Source: Nitrosarchaeum sp. (lineage in GTDB: Archaea; Thermoproteota; Nitrososphaeria; Nitrososphaerales; Nitrosopumilaceae). Taken from it: a stretch of DNA of 64,000 nucleotides. Both the position numbers and the translations under genes were made by a program. Positions 6,838 through 17,963 of this stretch are shown one piece after another. The stretch lies in contig NSIR01000005.1 of the NCBI GenBank assembly GCA_002737445.1, positions 1-64,000 of the forward strand, given 5' to 3'. How positions within the stretch are numbered: the first letter of the stretch is position 1; each line of letters starts with the position of its first letter. A model generated the notes under the pieces. That model was not told the DNA's origin. It saw only the letters and a list, made by a program, of their open reading frames with translations, and ran no database searches.

Positions 6838-9024
6838 ATGAGTCAGAATGCACTTTCCCTAAAAGTTTTAGAAGCCTATACACGAGACGTGGGACGTGGA
6901 GTTGCAAGAATTGATTATGATTCTATGGATACGCTAAATGCCTCTACTGGCGATGTAATTGAGATAAAAGGCAAAAGAAGAACAGTTGCAAAATGTCTTC
7001 CACTTTACCCATCAGATGAAGGAAAAGGAATTATCAGAATTGATGGATTAGGTCGTAATAATTCAGGTATTGCGATAGGCGATACTATTACTGTAAGAAA
7101 AATTAAAGCAGTCGCAGCTGAAAAAATTGTAGTAGCACCACTAGAAGCAATTCCTCCAATTGATGAACGCTATCTTGCAGATGCTTTAGAAAGTGTTCCT
7201 TTGATTAAAGGGGATAATGTAATGGTTCCATATTTTGGCGGTCGTTTAACATTTCAAGTAATCGGAGTAACACCAGCAGCTGATGCAGTATTAGTTACTC
7301 AAAAAACCGTTTTCCATATTGCAGAAAAAGGTGAAACATTACGAGGTGTACCTCAAGTAACTTATGAAGACATTGGCGGTTTAACTGATGAAATAAAGAA
7401 AGTTAGAGAAATGATAGAGTTACCATTAAGACATCCAGAAATTTTTGAAAAGTTAGGAATTGAAGCTCCAAAAGGTGTATTGTTGTATGGTCCACCAGGA
7501 ACAGGAAAGACATTACTTGCAAAAGCAGTTGCAAATGAAAGTCAAGCTCATTTCATTAGTATTTCTGGACCAGAAATTATGAGTAAATTTTATGGTGAAA
7601 GTGAAGCTAGATTAAGAGAAATTTTTAAAGAAGCTAGAGAAAAATCACCATCAATTATTTTTGTTGATGAAATTGATTCAATTGCACCAAAAAGAGAAGA
7701 AGTTACTGGAGAAGTTGAAAGAAGAGTAGTATCACAAATGTTATCATTAATGGATGGATTGGAAGCCAGAGGTAAAGTTATCGTAATTGCAGCTACAAAT
7801 AGACCAAACGCAATAGATCCTGCACTAAGAAGACCTGGAAGATTTGATAGAGAAATAGAAATTAAAGTTCCAGATAAAAAGGGAAGAAAAGACATTCTTG
7901 CCATTCATAGTAGAAACATGCCATTATCGGATGATGTTAATGTAGAGAAAATATCTAGTGTTAGTCATGGATATGTTGGAGCAGATCTAGAATATCTCTG
8001 TAAGGAAGCTGCAATGAAATGTTTGAGAAGATTACTACCTGAACTTAACATGGAAGATGAAAAACTTTCTCCAGAGACATTAGATAAATTAATTGTAAAT
8101 AATGAAGATTTCCAAAAGGCATTGATTGAAGTGACTCCATCTGGAATGCGAGAAGTTTTCATTGAAAATCCAGATGTAAAATGGGATGAAGTTGGTGGGT
8201 TGGAAGATGTAAAACGTGAGCTTCAAGAGGCAGTAGAATGGCCAATGAAATATCCTGGATTATATGATAAATTAGGACATAAAATGCCAAGAGGAATTTT
8301 ACTTCACGGACCAAGTGGAACTGGTAAAACTCTGTTGGCAAAAGCTGTTGCAACTGAAAGTGAAGCTAATTTTGTTTCTGTAAGAGGTCCAGAATTACTT
8401 TCAAAATGGGTTGGAGAATCAGAAAGAGGAATTAGAGAAATTTTCCGAAGAGCAAGACAAGCTTCTCCATGCGTTGTATTTTTTGATGAAATTGATTCAA
8501 TTGCACCAATTAGAGGAGCAGGTGGAGAAACAGCTGTAACAGAAAGAGTTGTTAGTCAATTACTAACTGAATTAGACGGTATGGAAAATATGCACGGTGT
8601 AGTTGTTTTAGCAGCTACAAACAGACCAGACATGATTGATCCAGCATTGTTAAGACCAGGAAGATTTGATAAAATTATTCAGATACCATTACCTGATAAA
8701 GAAAGTAGAAAAATGATTTTGAAAATTAATGCTGAAAAGATACCAATAGTTAATGACATTAATAATCCACAGCATGTAAACATAGACAAAATTGCAGAAA
8801 TGACAGATGGTTTAAGTGGAGCAGATACTGCTGCAATTGCAAATACTGCAGTATCTCTAGTTATTCATGAATTTTTAGATACACATCCAGATGTGAAAGA
8901 TATTGAGAAAAGTTCTGACGGTGCAAAAGTAACTATGAAACACTTTGAAGCAGCAGTAAAGAAAGTAAGAGAACAGAAAAACCTCAAGATAGGCGAAAAA
9001 CTAGTTGCTTCCTATTACAGGTAG
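6838..9024 (+). CDS. Cdc48/VCP-type AAA ATPase
   Basis: The 728-residue protein has the N domain of Cdc48 (double-psi barrel plus four-stranded part, about 1-185) and two AAA modules. The first Walker A (Gly-Pro-Pro-Gly-Thr-Gly-Lys-Thr) is near residue 218 with Walker B Ile-Ile-Phe-Val-Asp-Glu; the second (Gly-Pro-Ser-Gly-Thr-Gly-Lys-Thr) is near 491 with Val-Val-Phe-Phe-Asp-Glu. Both have the Asn-Arg-Pro sensor and Arg-Pro-Gly-Arg-Phe-Asp arginine-finger segment. It is a hexameric unfoldase that pulls substrates apart and feeds the proteasome. The end lacks the aromatic-rich HbYX tail. Confidence 0.95.
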   Translation: MSQNALSLKVLEAYTRDVGRGVARIDYDSMDTLNASTGDVIEIKGKRRTVAKCLPLYPSDEGKGIIRIDGLGRNNSGIAIGDTITVRKIKAVAAEKIVVAPLEAIPPIDERYLADALESVPLIKGDNVMVPYFGGRLTFQVIGVTPAADAVLVTQKTVFHIAEKGETLRGVPQVTYEDIGGLTDEIKKVREMIELPLRHPEIFEKLGIEAPKGVLLYGPPGTGKTLLAKAVANESQAHFISISGPEIMSKFYGESEARLREIFKEAREKSPSIIFVDEIDSIAPKREEVTGEVERRVVSQMLSLMDGLEARGKVIVIAATNRPNAIDPALRRPGRFDREIEIKVPDKKGRKDILAIHSRNMPLSDDVNVEKISSVSHGYVGADLEYLCKEAAMKCLRRLLPELNMEDEKLSPETLDKLIVNNEDFQKALIEVTPSGMREVFIENPDVKWDEVGGLEDVKRELQEAVEWPMKYPGLYDKLGHKMPRGILLHGPSGTGKTLLAKAVATESEANFVSVRGPELLSKWVGESERGIREIFRRARQASPCVVFFDEIDSIAPIRGAGGETAVTERVVSQLLTELDGMENMHGVVVLAATNRPDMIDPALLRPGRFDKIIQIPLPDKESRKMILKINAEKIPIVNDINNPQHVNIDKIAEMTDGLSGADTAAIANTAVSLVIHEFLDTHPDVKDIEKSSDGAKVTMKHFEAAVKKVREQKNLKIGEKLVASYYR

Positions 9025-9056
9025 TTTTTATTAAATAGACAAACCAACACTCGTAA

Positions 9057-10346
9057 ATGTCTGAATTTACAGGATATAATGGGAAATCTTTAGAGTTTTT
9101 AAAAACTAATAAAATAATTGTAGGTGATTCAGTAAAAATTCTTGCAGATTTAACATATACCGGAATAATTATGCCAAGATACGAACATCGTGATGAGAAA
9201 CATTTGGTTCTTAAATTAAAAAGTGGATATAACATTGGATTAGAAATAGAAAAGATTGAGAAAATAGAAAAAATATCTAGGCCCGAAAAAATTATTCCAA
9301 AAAAAGAAAATTTAGAAAAAAATCAGGATTTACCAAAAATTCTCCTGTTATCTACAGGTGGAACAATTGCAAGTAAAGTAGATTATAGAACTGGTGCGGT
9401 CACTCCTCTTTTAACTGCTGATGAACTTAATTCCTCAGTTCCAGAACTGGCAAAAATTGCCAACATAGATACAGAAGTACTGTTTTCAGAGTACTCGGAA
9501 AATATAATGCCAGAACATTGGTTAAAAATTGCTGAGAAATTAAAAGAATATTCAGCTTCAACATATACTGGAATAATTATTGCACATGGAACAGACACAA
9601 TGCATTATACATCATCATTTCTTTCATTTGCACTTGCGGGATTCCCAATTCCAATTGCGCTTGTAGGTTCACAAAGATCTTCTGATCGTGCTTCATCAGA
9701 TGCCGCATTAAATTTAATTGGTGCAATAAAATTTCTGACTAATTGTAAAACAAATGGTGTCTATATTGTAATGCATCAAGATGAAAATGATGAAACAATT
9801 GCATGTCACATAGGAACAAGAGTAAGAAAAAACCATACAAGTAAAAGAGGCGCATTCCAAACTATTGGAGATAATCCAGCATTTATTGTAGTAAATGAAC
9901 AAATTGAGAAAAATATAAAAGATGAATTTTTTAAAATTAAGGAATTTCAACCAAAAATTAAAGTTAATACAAAAGTGGCACTAGTAAAATATTATCCAGG
10001 ATATGATCCCAATCTATTGGGAAAAATTATTGAAATGAATTATAATGGAATAATTTTTGAGGGTACTGGTCTAGGACATATTGGAAAAACAATGTATGAA
10101 AATGTAAAAAAAGCAAATGAAAAAGGTATTTTTTTAGGTATGACCTCACAGTGTATTGACGGTAGAGTAGGAATGACGGTGTATGAAAGTGGTCGGGATT
10201 TACTTAATTTGGGAATAATTTCTTTAAAAAATATGATTCCAGAAGTGGCTCTAGTCAAAGCTATGTGGGCTTTAGGAAATTCAAATACATTAGAAGATGT
10301 AAAAAATATCATGCTTCAAAATATTGCTTCAGAGATATCTGATTAA
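9057..10346 (+). CDS. gatD: Glutamyl-tRNA(Gln) amidotransferase subunit D
   Basis: The 429-residue protein has a GatD-specific N-terminal extension (about 1-90) and an L-asparaginase-like domain with the two threonine motifs Ser-Thr-Gly-Gly-Thr-Ile-Ala (about residue 98) and His-Gly-Thr-Asp-Thr-Met (about 177). GatD releases ammonia from glutamine or asparagine and passes it to GatE, which converts Glu-tRNA(Gln) to Gln-tRNA(Gln) in archaea. It lies 15 bases before gatE on the same strand. A tRNA-Gln gene is nearby at 19062. Confidence 0.96.
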   Translation: MSEFTGYNGKSLEFLKTNKIIVGDSVKILADLTYTGIIMPRYEHRDEKHLVLKLKSGYNIGLEIEKIEKIEKISRPEKIIPKKENLEKNQDLPKILLLSTGGTIASKVDYRTGAVTPLLTADELNSSVPELAKIANIDTEVLFSEYSENIMPEHWLKIAEKLKEYSASTYTGIIIAHGTDTMHYTSSFLSFALAGFPIPIALVGSQRSSDRASSDAALNLIGAIKFLTNCKTNGVYIVMHQDENDETIACHIGTRVRKNHTSKRGAFQTIGDNPAFIVVNEQIEKNIKDEFFKIKEFQPKIKVNTKVALVKYYPGYDPNLLGKIIEMNYNGIIFEGTGLGHIGKTMYENVKKANEKGIFLGMTSQCIDGRVGMTVYESGRDLLNLGIISLKNMIPEVALVKAMWALGNSNTLEDVKNIMLQNIASEISD

Positions 10347-10361
10347 AAATGAGTTGATTTA

Positions 10362-12275
10362 ATGTCTGAATTTTTAATTGAAAATATTGGATTGAAAGTG
10401 GGTCTTGAAATACATCAGCAATTAGACACTAAAAAAAAATTATTCTGTAATTGCATACCAATTGAATCAGATGAATACACCATAAAATTTCAAAGAAAAT
10501 TAAGACCAGTTAAAGGTGAGTTGGGAGAATTTGATCCAGCCGCACTTTTTGAAAGTTCGAAATCAAAAACTATTGTATATTACGCTAATTTGGAAAGTAG
10601 TTGTTTAGTAGAACAAGATGAAGAACCCCCTCATAATTTAGATAATGATGCAAAAAATCTTGTATTAATAATTTCATCTGCGCTTCAATCAAATATTTTT
10701 AGTGAAATTTATCCAATGAGAAAGACAGTAATTGATGGTTCAAATACAACTGGTTTTCAAAGAACAATGTTAGTTTCTCAAGGAGGGTATATTGAAGTAA
10801 GTGGTGAAAAAATTGGCGTTCAATCAATTTGTTTGGAAGAGGACGCTGCAAAATTACTTGGTGATACAGGAGACATTAGAGAATATAGTTTAGATCGTCT
10901 TGGTGTTCCTTTAATTGAAATTGCATTAGAACCCGTAGATGGTGATCCAAAAAAAATAAAAAGAATTGCATTATCACTTGGAAGATTATTTCGAACTACA
11001 AAAAAAGTAATGCGTGGAATTGGTTCAATACGACAAGACGTAAATGTTTCCATAAAAGATGGTGGAGGAATAGTTGAAGTTAAAGGAGTTCAACAATTAG
11101 ATCAGCTGGAAAAAGTAGTGGAATTTGAGGCTAAAAGACAACATGGTCTTGTAAAAATAGCTGAAAAATTAAAGAATTCTAATTTTGGAGAAATATCAAA
11201 AAACGATGACGTCTTTGATATAACAAATAATTTTAAGAGTTGTGAATCCAAAATTATTCAAAAATCATTAAAAGATAATTATATCATTAAAGCAATTAGA
11301 ATTACAAATTTTGCAGGCATGTTTGGGTACACGCCATATGAAGGAATACGATTGGGAAAAGAAATTGGTCAATTAGTAAAATTTTATGGTATTGGTGGGG
11401 TTTTTCATTCAGATGAATTACCAAATTACGGTATTGAAGAAAACCACATATGCATTGTTAAAAAAATATTAAAAATCAACGAAAAAGATGCATTTTTAAT
11501 AATTGCCGCGCCTTTGATAAAAATTGATTTTGCAATTGATTCTATAATTAAAAGAATAAGTCAAGCAAAAATCGGTGTTCCTTCTGAAACTAGATTGGCA
11601 ACTCAAATTGGTGAAACAGTATTTCTTAGACCAAGACCAGGTGCATCAAGAATGTATCCTGAAACAGACATTCCCCCAATTATTATAACAAAAAAAGAAT
11701 TAGATAATGCAAAAAGAAACATACCAAAATCATGGGATGAATCTCTTAATGAGATAGGAAAAAAATATAATTTAAATTTACAATTATCAGAACAGATTTT
11801 TGATTCAAGTTATTTAGAAATTTTTGAAAAAATTTGTAAAAAAACTTTAATTGTACCAACTTTTGTTGCCTCAATTCTTTGTTCTACAATTACTAGTTTA
11901 GAAAGAAATGGTTTGAATTCAAAACTATTAACAGATGAAGAAATTTTAAAAACATTTGAATTTTTAGCGGAAGGAAAAATTGCTAAAGAATCAATTGAAA
12001 TCATATTTGAAAATATTATGTCTGGAAAATCAAAAATAATTGAATATGCAATAGAAAATACATCAATTACAAGTGTTAGTAAAAAGGAATATGAGAAAAT
12101 TATAGATAATATAATTACAAATAATAAAGAAATCATTCAAAACCAAAAAGAGCGTTCAATTAGTCCATTAATGGGAATTGTAATGAAAGAACTTAGAGGG
12201 AAAATATCTGGTGAGACGGTGAATGATATACTTTTAGAAAAGATAAAAAAGTTTTTAGAAAATAATAATCAATAA
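10362..12275 (+). CDS. gatE: Glutamyl-tRNA(Gln) amidotransferase subunit E
   Basis: The 637-residue protein starts with the GatB/GatE signature Val-Gly-Leu-Glu-Ile-His-Gln-Gln-Leu and Lys-Leu-Phe-Cys-Asn-Cys, continues through the kinase/transamidase cradle domain, carries the inserted AspRS-like domain typical of GatE (about 270-400) and ends in helical and Yqey-like tail domains (about 480-637). It phosphorylates the glutamyl ester and amidates it with ammonia from GatD. Full normal length, in an operon with gatD. The tRNA-Leu gene follows on the other strand. Confidence 0.96.
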   Translation: MSEFLIENIGLKVGLEIHQQLDTKKKLFCNCIPIESDEYTIKFQRKLRPVKGELGEFDPAALFESSKSKTIVYYANLESSCLVEQDEEPPHNLDNDAKNLVLIISSALQSNIFSEIYPMRKTVIDGSNTTGFQRTMLVSQGGYIEVSGEKIGVQSICLEEDAAKLLGDTGDIREYSLDRLGVPLIEIALEPVDGDPKKIKRIALSLGRLFRTTKKVMRGIGSIRQDVNVSIKDGGGIVEVKGVQQLDQLEKVVEFEAKRQHGLVKIAEKLKNSNFGEISKNDDVFDITNNFKSCESKIIQKSLKDNYIIKAIRITNFAGMFGYTPYEGIRLGKEIGQLVKFYGIGGVFHSDELPNYGIEENHICIVKKILKINEKDAFLIIAAPLIKIDFAIDSIIKRISQAKIGVPSETRLATQIGETVFLRPRPGASRMYPETDIPPIIITKKELDNAKRNIPKSWDESLNEIGKKYNLNLQLSEQIFDSSYLEIFEKICKKTLIVPTFVASILCSTITSLERNGLNSKLLTDEEILKTFEFLAEGKIAKESIEIIFENIMSGKSKIIEYAIENTSITSVSKKEYEKIIDNIITNNKEIIQNQKERSISPLMGIVMKELRGKISGETVNDILLEKIKKFLENNNQ

Positions 12276-12280
12276 TTGAA

Positions 12281-12365
12281 TGCGGGAAGTGGGATTTGAA
12301 CCCACGAACTCCTAAAAGATAAGGATCTGAACCTTACGCCTTTGACCAGGCTGGGCTACTCCCGC
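12281..12365 (-). tRNA. tRNA-Leu (anticodon CAG)
   Basis: On the minus strand the 85-base sequence folds as a class II tRNA: acceptor GCGGGAG pairs with CTTCCCGC, with discriminator A. The anticodon arm TAAGG-TTCAGAT-CCTTA gives anticodon CAG, a long variable arm follows, and the T arm carries GGTTCAAATCC. The long variable arm and A73 agree with leucine. CCA is not encoded. No intron is seen. Confidence 0.93.
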
Positions 12366-12445
12366 AATATGAATTTTTGAAATCTAGAATAAGTTTCTTT
12401 ATCATGTACATTTATTTAAAATACACAAGAATAATTAATTAAAAT

Positions 12446-12619
12446 ATGGAATTCAGAGAAATTTATTGTAGTAATTGTAAAAAAATTTTAGGACGATATA
12501 ATATAAAATTTTATAGTGATGATAAAATTGGAGAAATATTAAATCTGCATCATACATCACATATACGAAATGGTCATCATGTTACAATAAGAAAATTTAT
12601 CAAAAAGATTGGATTATAA
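12446..12619 (+). CDS. Small protein with Cys-x2-Cys, probable metal binder
   Basis: A 57-residue frame from ATG 12446 encodes a basic protein with Tyr-Cys-Ser-Asn-Cys near the N-terminus, spacing typical of half a zinc ribbon, and several histidines in the middle (His-His-Thr-Ser-His...Gly-His-His) that could complete a site. The C-terminus is Lys/Ile-rich. It overlaps the convergent HAD gene by 6 bases. I do not recognise the family; such small zinc proteins are frequent in thaumarchaeal genomes. Confidence 0.55.
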   Translation: MEFREIYCSNCKKILGRYNIKFYSDDKIGEILNLHHTSHIRNGHHVTIRKFIKKIGL

Positions 12620-13156
12620 TTTCAATTGTTCTATAGCTTCAGATAAAGTTGAAATTCTTTTAATTCGAGGATCTGATATGTGTTGATTCCATGGTTGTGA
12701 ATATAAAAAAACATTTTTTTTATGTTCTAAAAATTTAATTGCATTTATTGGTGAATCATCTATAAAAATATCATAATCTAAATCTGCTTTCATTTTACCA
12801 TCAATCACTGAAACATAATTTTGATAAGTTATATCATGTAATTCAAGCCAGTTTTTTACAAAAGAATTGGTAGATAATGCTCTAGCTGTAAGAATGTCAA
12901 CTTGTCCTAAATTAGAAAGATTTTGTGTAGTTTTTGATAAATTATCTTCCACAGTAGGAATAGAATGCCAGTCTTTCCAGCATAAATTTAATTCTTCATA
13001 AAAATCATATCTATTAATTTTGAATTTTTTCCAAAAATCCCAATTAGTTATTTGCTCAATAGAAATATGTGGTCTAATTGAATTACTGTGAATTAACCAC
13101 GATTTAATTACATCTGCCAGTACACCATCTACATCTAAAGCAATTTTCAATTTCAA
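12614..13156 (-). CDS. HAD-superfamily phosphatase, 5'(3')-deoxyribonucleotidase-like
   Basis: The 180-residue protein has the HAD motifs: Asp-Val-Asp-Gly-Val-Leu-Ala-Asp near residue 8 (nucleophile and acid/base aspartates), Leu-Thr-Ala-Arg near 94 (motif II), a lysine near 122-124 and Phe-Ile-Asp-Asp-Ser near 132-136 (motif IV). The cap region and length fit the NT5C-type 5'-nucleotidase group, which dephosphorylates nucleoside monophosphates; substrate is inferred. It is 6 bases downstream of dnaJ on the same strand and may be the last gene of the chaperone operon. Confidence 0.75.
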   Translation of the reverse strand: MKLKIALDVDGVLADVIKSWLIHSNSIRPHISIEQITNWDFWKKFKINRYDFYEELNLCWKDWHSIPTVEDNLSKTTQNLSNLGQVDILTARALSTNSFVKNWLELHDITYQNYVSVIDGKMKADLDYDIFIDDSPINAIKFLEHKKNVFLYSQPWNQHISDPRIKRISTLSEAIEQLKL

Positions 13157-13162
13157 TTCAGA

Positions 13163-14242
13163 TTATTCATATGATTTTTCAAATTCATCTAAAAGAGATT
13201 TTTGATGTTTGCTAAGTTTTTTTGGAATATTGACAATAATGCGGATATATTGATCTCCTCTACTTTTTGAATTCATATGTGGAACACCTTTACCTTTTAA
13301 TTTTATAATCGTATTTGGTTGACTACCTGATTCTACTTTTAATTTTTCAGTTCCTTCTAAAGTTGGAATTGTTATTTCACGACCTAGAGTAGCGTCAATC
13401 ATAGATACATCCTGATCATAGAAAATGTCCATACCATCTCTCTTAAATTTTGGGTGTGATTGAACTCTAATTCTCACAATTAAATCTCCATTAATTCCTG
13501 AAGGTACTTCATTTCCTTCTTGTTGAACAGTATAGTCACCACTATCAACACCTGGAGGTATATCAAAAGATATTTTTTTGATACCTTTCTTTCTACCGTG
13601 TCCTTTACATTCACTACATGGTGTTTGTATGATAGAACCTTGTCCCTTGCATGCAGAACATGTTTCTACGGTAACAAATGAGGCATATCCCATAGTTCTA
13701 GTTTTACGTACCTGACCTTGACCATTACATGCTGTACACTTGTTCTTTTTTGTATTTGGTTTACACCCAGAACCATTACATATTTGACATTGTATTTCCT
13801 TTTGTAAATTAATTTCCATTTTCTTTCCATGAAGTACATCTTCAAGAGTTACTGAAGTTTCATAAAGAATATCAGAGCCTCTTTGTTGTCCATAACTAGA
13901 TCCTCCATTTCTACCAAAAATAGATTCAAAAATTGAATCAAATCCACCAGTCCTTCCAAATAGATCACTAAAATCACCACGTGCACCCTCAAAAATATCA
14001 TCGTTACTGTATCTTCCATCTACGCCAGCATGTCCTTGTTGATCGTAAACTTTTCTTTTTTCAGGATCTGAAAGAACACCGTATGCCTCAGAAATTTCTT
14101 TAAAATGTTCTCCAGATTCACTTGATTTATTACGATCAGGATGAAATTTTAATGCTAATTTTCTATATTGTGCTTTGATTTCACTGGCTGGAGTATCTTT
14201 TGAAACACCTAAAACTTCATAATAATCACGTTTTGCAGACAT
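13163..14242 (-). CDS. dnaJ: Chaperone DnaJ (Hsp40)
   Basis: The 359-residue protein is a full type I DnaJ: J domain (about 5-68) with the His-Pro-Asp motif, a Gly/Phe-rich linker (about 75-115), four Cys-x2-Cys-x-Gly-x-Gly zinc-finger repeats (about 145-215) and the two-lobed C-terminal substrate domain. It delivers unfolded proteins to DnaK and stimulates its ATPase. It lies 44 bases downstream of dnaK in the order grpE-dnaK-dnaJ. The family came to archaea from bacteria. Confidence 0.97.
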   Translation of the reverse strand: MSAKRDYYEVLGVSKDTPASEIKAQYRKLALKFHPDRNKSSESGEHFKEISEAYGVLSDPEKRKVYDQQGHAGVDGRYSNDDIFEGARGDFSDLFGRTGGFDSIFESIFGRNGGSSYGQQRGSDILYETSVTLEDVLHGKKMEINLQKEIQCQICNGSGCKPNTKKNKCTACNGQGQVRKTRTMGYASFVTVETCSACKGQGSIIQTPCSECKGHGRKKGIKKISFDIPPGVDSGDYTVQQEGNEVPSGINGDLIVRIRVQSHPKFKRDGMDIFYDQDVSMIDATLGREITIPTLEGTEKLKVESGSQPNTIIKLKGKGVPHMNSKSRGDQYIRIIVNIPKKLSKHQKSLLDEFEKSYE

Positions 14243-14286
14243 AGATTATCATTTAATTGTAATTGACGTATAAATTGTAGAATTTA

Positions 14287-16149
14287 TTAGTTTTTAGTTT
14301 CATCAGTTGAGTGTGATTCAGAATTTTGTTGAGTGTTATTTTGATCTTGTTGTTCATTTGCTCCAGAATTTTGTTGAGTTGAATCAGATTCAGTTGTGAC
14401 ATTTTTGTATAATTCGGTAGTAACTTCATTGACTATAGATTTTAAAGTATCAAGTTTTGGTTTAAGTTCATCTATTTCCCTATCAAGTGACTCTTTAACC
14501 TCTTTTACAGCTTCAGATATTTTAATTCCTTGTTCTTGAGAAATTTTATCTTTAAGATCGTGATTAACAAGTTTTTCTACAGTGTAAATAAAACTTTCAG
14601 ACTCATTTTTTAAATCAATTTTTTCTTTTTTCTTTTTATCTTCATCAGAAAACTTTTCAGCATCTTCTTTAAGTTTTTCAATTTCTTCTTTTGATAATTT
14701 TGAATTAGATGATACAGTAATTTTTGCTTCTTTTTTTGTACCAAGATCTTTTGCTGCAACATTAATTATTCCGTTTGCATCAATATCAAATTTTACCTCA
14801 ATTTGTGGAATACCTCTTGGTGCAGGTGGTAAATCTGTAAGATTAAAACTACCTAAAGAAACATTATCGCTTGCCATTGGTCTTTCTCCTTGAACTATAT
14901 GAATTGTAACTGCTGTTTGATTATCTACTGCAGTGGTAAAGACTTTACTTTTTGATGTAGGTATTGTTGTATTTCTTTCAATTAATGGCTCTCGTACTCC
15001 ACCCAAAGTTTCAATTCCTAATGTCAATGGAGTTACATCAAGTAATACAATATCACTAGTTACATCACCTGCAATTATTCCTGCCTGGATTGCTGCACCT
15101 ACTGCAACTGCTTCCATTGGATCTACGCCAGATTCTGGTTCTTTTCCAAGAACTTCACCAACAAATTTTTTCACTGATGGTATTCTTGTTGGACCTCCAA
15201 CCATTACAATTTTGTTAATATCAGATTTTGTTAATTTAGCATCTGCAATTGCTTTTTCAAGAGAAGGTTTACATCGTTGAATAATTGGTCGAATTAATTC
15301 ATCAAGTTTTGCTCTAGTTATTCGTAATTCAAGATTTTTTGCACCTGATGAAGGATCATGAGAAATGAAAGGAAGATTAATGTCAGTTTCCATAATTGTA
15401 GAAAGTTCAATCTTTGCTTTCTCTGCAGCTTCTCTTATTCTAGCTATTGCGGTTGTATCTTTAGAAAGATCAACACCTTCTTTTTTCTTAAATTCGTCAA
15501 GAATGTAATCTACTACAACTTTGTCCATGTCTGTTCCGCCTAATTGTGTATCACCAGAAGTACTCAGTACTTCAAATACACCACCACCCATTTCCATTAT
15601 TGTAACATCAAGTGTACCTCCACCAAAATCAAATACAAGAATTTTCATATCTTGATTTGTTTTATCTAAACCAAATGCCAAAGATGCAGCTGTCGGTTCA
15701 TTTATTATTCTAACAACATCAAGACCTGCAATTGTTCCTGCATCCTTAGTTGCTTGACGTTGATTATCATCAAAATATGCTGGAACCGTAATTACAGCTT
15801 TATCTACTTGTTCACCTATGAATGCTTCAGCATCTTTTTTTATTTTTTGAAGAATAAATGCTGAGATTTGTTGAGGTTTGTAATTTTTATCCTGTATTTT
15901 ATAAATATAATCAGTACCCATTTTTCTTTTTGCTGCAGCAATAGTACTGTCAGGATTGGTTACAGCTTGCCTTCTTGCAGGTTCGCCTACTAAAAGTTCA
16001 CCTGTTTTAGTAAATGCTACAACAGAAGGAAATGCTTTACCACCTACAGTTGCACCTTCTGCCGCAGGAATAATTGTAGGTTTTCCACCCATTATTACTG
16101 CAGCCGCAGAATTACTTGTTCCTAGATCTATTCCAATTATTTTAGTCAT
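14287..16149 (-). CDS. dnaK: Chaperone DnaK (Hsp70)
   Basis: The 620-residue protein carries the Hsp70 signatures: Gly-Ile-Asp-Leu-Gly-Thr-Ser-Asn-Ser at the N-terminus, Asp-Phe-Gly-Gly-Gly-Thr-Leu-Asp-Val (about residue 173) and Val-Gly-Gly-Pro-Thr-Arg-Ile-Pro (about 317). A substrate-binding domain and helical lid follow, ending in a Gln/Asn/Ser-rich acidic tail. ATP binding and hydrolysis control holding and release of unfolded chains. Its start overlaps the grpE stop by 4 bases, so the two are probably translationally coupled. Confidence 0.98.
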   Translation of the reverse strand: MTKIIGIDLGTSNSAAAVIMGGKPTIIPAAEGATVGGKAFPSVVAFTKTGELLVGEPARRQAVTNPDSTIAAAKRKMGTDYIYKIQDKNYKPQQISAFILQKIKKDAEAFIGEQVDKAVITVPAYFDDNQRQATKDAGTIAGLDVVRIINEPTAASLAFGLDKTNQDMKILVFDFGGGTLDVTIMEMGGGVFEVLSTSGDTQLGGTDMDKVVVDYILDEFKKKEGVDLSKDTTAIARIREAAEKAKIELSTIMETDINLPFISHDPSSGAKNLELRITRAKLDELIRPIIQRCKPSLEKAIADAKLTKSDINKIVMVGGPTRIPSVKKFVGEVLGKEPESGVDPMEAVAVGAAIQAGIIAGDVTSDIVLLDVTPLTLGIETLGGVREPLIERNTTIPTSKSKVFTTAVDNQTAVTIHIVQGERPMASDNVSLGSFNLTDLPPAPRGIPQIEVKFDIDANGIINVAAKDLGTKKEAKITVSSNSKLSKEEIEKLKEDAEKFSDEDKKKKEKIDLKNESESFIYTVEKLVNHDLKDKISQEQGIKISEAVKEVKESLDREIDELKPKLDTLKSIVNEVTTELYKNVTTESDSTQQNSGANEQQDQNNTQQNSESHSTDETKN

Positions 16150-16724
16150 TTAATTTCATTCTCATTTTTTGATATTTCAACTAGCGTTGGTCTAATAACC
16201 CTGTTATGAGAAATATATCCTTTCCTAAGTTCTTTAGTAATTGTATTATCACTTAACTCAAAATCAGTAATAAAGGATATAGCTTCATGAAAATTCGGAT
16301 TAAATATTTCACCCAATGCATCGATAACAGTCACATTATATTTTGCCAGAATAGAATCCATGTTTTTTAAAATAGAATTCAATCCTTCCGTATTGATCTT
16401 ACTTTCTGTAAATACTTGTTTAGCACGGATAAAATCATCATAAATATTTAAAAAATCTAACATAATGTCATCAATTTTTGTATTGACCCCTTTTTCTATA
16501 TCAGATTGTGTTTTTTTAGTTAAATTTTGATAATCAGCTAATACATGTCTAATTTTTTCTTCATTATCTTTTACTTTTTGTTTTTCTTTTTCCAAAAGAT
16601 TTTCTAGTTGAATAATAGTTGAACTCTCTGGAACTAATTTAATTAACTCATCATCTAAATTATTTATTTCATTTTTAGAAATTTTTTTACTGAGAATTTT
16701 ATTAGTATTATTTTCCTCTGACAA
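16146..16724 (-). CDS. grpE: Nucleotide exchange factor GrpE
   Basis: The 192-residue protein has a charged N-terminus, a long coiled-coil helix (about 35-110, with Leu-Ala-Asp-Tyr-Gln-Asn near its end) and a C-terminal beta domain carrying the family segment Asn-Pro-Asn-Phe-His-Glu-Ala and a final Ile-Arg-Pro-Thr-Leu-Val-Glu-Ile. GrpE exchanges ADP for ATP on DnaK. It is first in the tight grpE-dnaK-dnaJ block; a Rossmann-fold gene lies 35 bases upstream. Confidence 0.95.
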   Translation of the reverse strand: MSEENNTNKILSKKISKNEINNLDDELIKLVPESSTIIQLENLLEKEKQKVKDNEEKIRHVLADYQNLTKKTQSDIEKGVNTKIDDIMLDFLNIYDDFIRAKQVFTESKINTEGLNSILKNMDSILAKYNVTVIDALGEIFNPNFHEAISFITDFELSDNTITKELRKGYISHNRVIRPTLVEISKNENEIK

Positions 16725-16759
16725 TTTAAATATAATAATAAATAAGCTAATTTATAGTA

Positions 16760-17899
16760 TCATTGGATAATTTCGCATAATGGATTAGCTTTAATTATAA
16801 TAATATTACTATCATGTTTATTTTTTTCTATATTATCAAAATCTGTTTTTGAACATGCAATAATAATGGTAGTCTTATCTGTATGAAATAAATCGAAATT
16901 TGGATGTTCATAAGCTTCAACATCACCAATATAATCGCGTAATCTTGAAGTTAAATTTTGTAACATTTCAATTTTATCTCCACGCATTTCATGTTGATCA
17001 AGTGTCCACGATATAGCAATTTTTGTTCTACTAGCTTTAAGATCATTTTTCTTTAATGTAAAACGAATATCATCAATAAGTTTCTTGATATAACCATCAA
17101 TTCCCTTTACACTTCCATTAATTAGATACATCAATGTATTTGCACCTTCAAATGATGAACCTAATGATTTAAGATCATACAAACCACTAACCATATTATC
17201 TAAGAAAATTTCTTGCAAGTTATCTGAAGAAAGATCATTTTTTGTTATGTCATCCTGTACATATCTACAAACCTCTAGAATACTAGTAAGATTAGAAAAT
17301 CTAGATAGTATGTTAATCGCATGAAAATGCTCAGATGATGAAATAGCTACAAATTTTTTTTCTTTTTTTCCAGTTGTTAAAAGATCGGCTAAAACTAAAT
17401 CTTCTTTACCATTAAATGAACCAATTACTTTTGGTTGTTGATTTAGATCTTCCAAAGGATAATAAAAATATGAAATTTGTTTTCCTACTTCAAGACCTGT
17501 TACATGTTCAAGTAATGATATATTTTCATTATTTCCACCAAATCCAGTTGGTAGAGTGTAAATCAAAGCACTATTTTTTTTTAAAGAAGTAGTAGCATCT
17601 TTAAATTTTGAGTGAATTTCAGTTTTGATATCTTGTCCTGTTTTTCTAATTCGTGGTGTGAAGAATAGGTATTGAGCTTTTGAAATAGCTACATCGATTG
17701 GTTCCATAGCCAATAAGGGTTCATCTTCTTTTAAGGAAGAAACATTTGGATATGTTTTTGCTATTTCTGCTTTAAGAGAAATTGCTGATGGAGTTGATTC
17801 ATCAATAATGTAGACATCTGCTCCCTTTATTGCCATTTGACATGCAATAGCATATCCCTCAGTACTAAGTCCATAAACAACAACTTTTGCTCCCGTCAT
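16760..17899 (-). CDS. NAD-binding protein resembling nucleotide-sugar dehydrogenases
   Basis: The 379-residue protein opens with a Rossmann dinucleotide fold (Val-Val-Val-Tyr-Gly-Leu-Ser-Thr-Glu-Gly-Tyr-Ala, then Tyr-Ile-Ile-Asp-Glu) and a helical middle, as in UDP-glucose/GDP-mannose dehydrogenases. The catalytic cysteine segment Gly-Gly-His-Cys of true dehydrogenases is not found, so activity is doubtful. It is on the same strand 35 bases upstream of grpE and is divergent from a DUF354 gene, which suggests a link with cell-surface sugars. Function is inferred from fold only. Confidence 0.55.
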   Translation of the reverse strand: MTGAKVVVYGLSTEGYAIACQMAIKGADVYIIDESTPSAISLKAEIAKTYPNVSSLKEDEPLLAMEPIDVAISKAQYLFFTPRIRKTGQDIKTEIHSKFKDATTSLKKNSALIYTLPTGFGGNNENISLLEHVTGLEVGKQISYFYYPLEDLNQQPKVIGSFNGKEDLVLADLLTTGKKEKKFVAISSSEHFHAINILSRFSNLTSILEVCRYVQDDITKNDLSSDNLQEIFLDNMVSGLYDLKSLGSSFEGANTLMYLINGSVKGIDGYIKKLIDDIRFTLKKNDLKASRTKIAISWTLDQHEMRGDKIEMLQNLTSRLRDYIGDVEAYEHPNFDLFHTDKTTIIIACSKTDFDNIEKNKHDSNIIIIKANPLCEIIQ

Positions 17900-17963
17900 T
17901 ACACATAAGGCTAGTAATTGACTAAGAAAAACTTATTGAACTTAGCTATATTATGAGAAATAC

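Noticed and set aside
7590-8353. Antisense open frames inside cdc48
   Set aside because: They are shadows of the conserved AAA ATPase reading frame, with no promoter or domain of their own.
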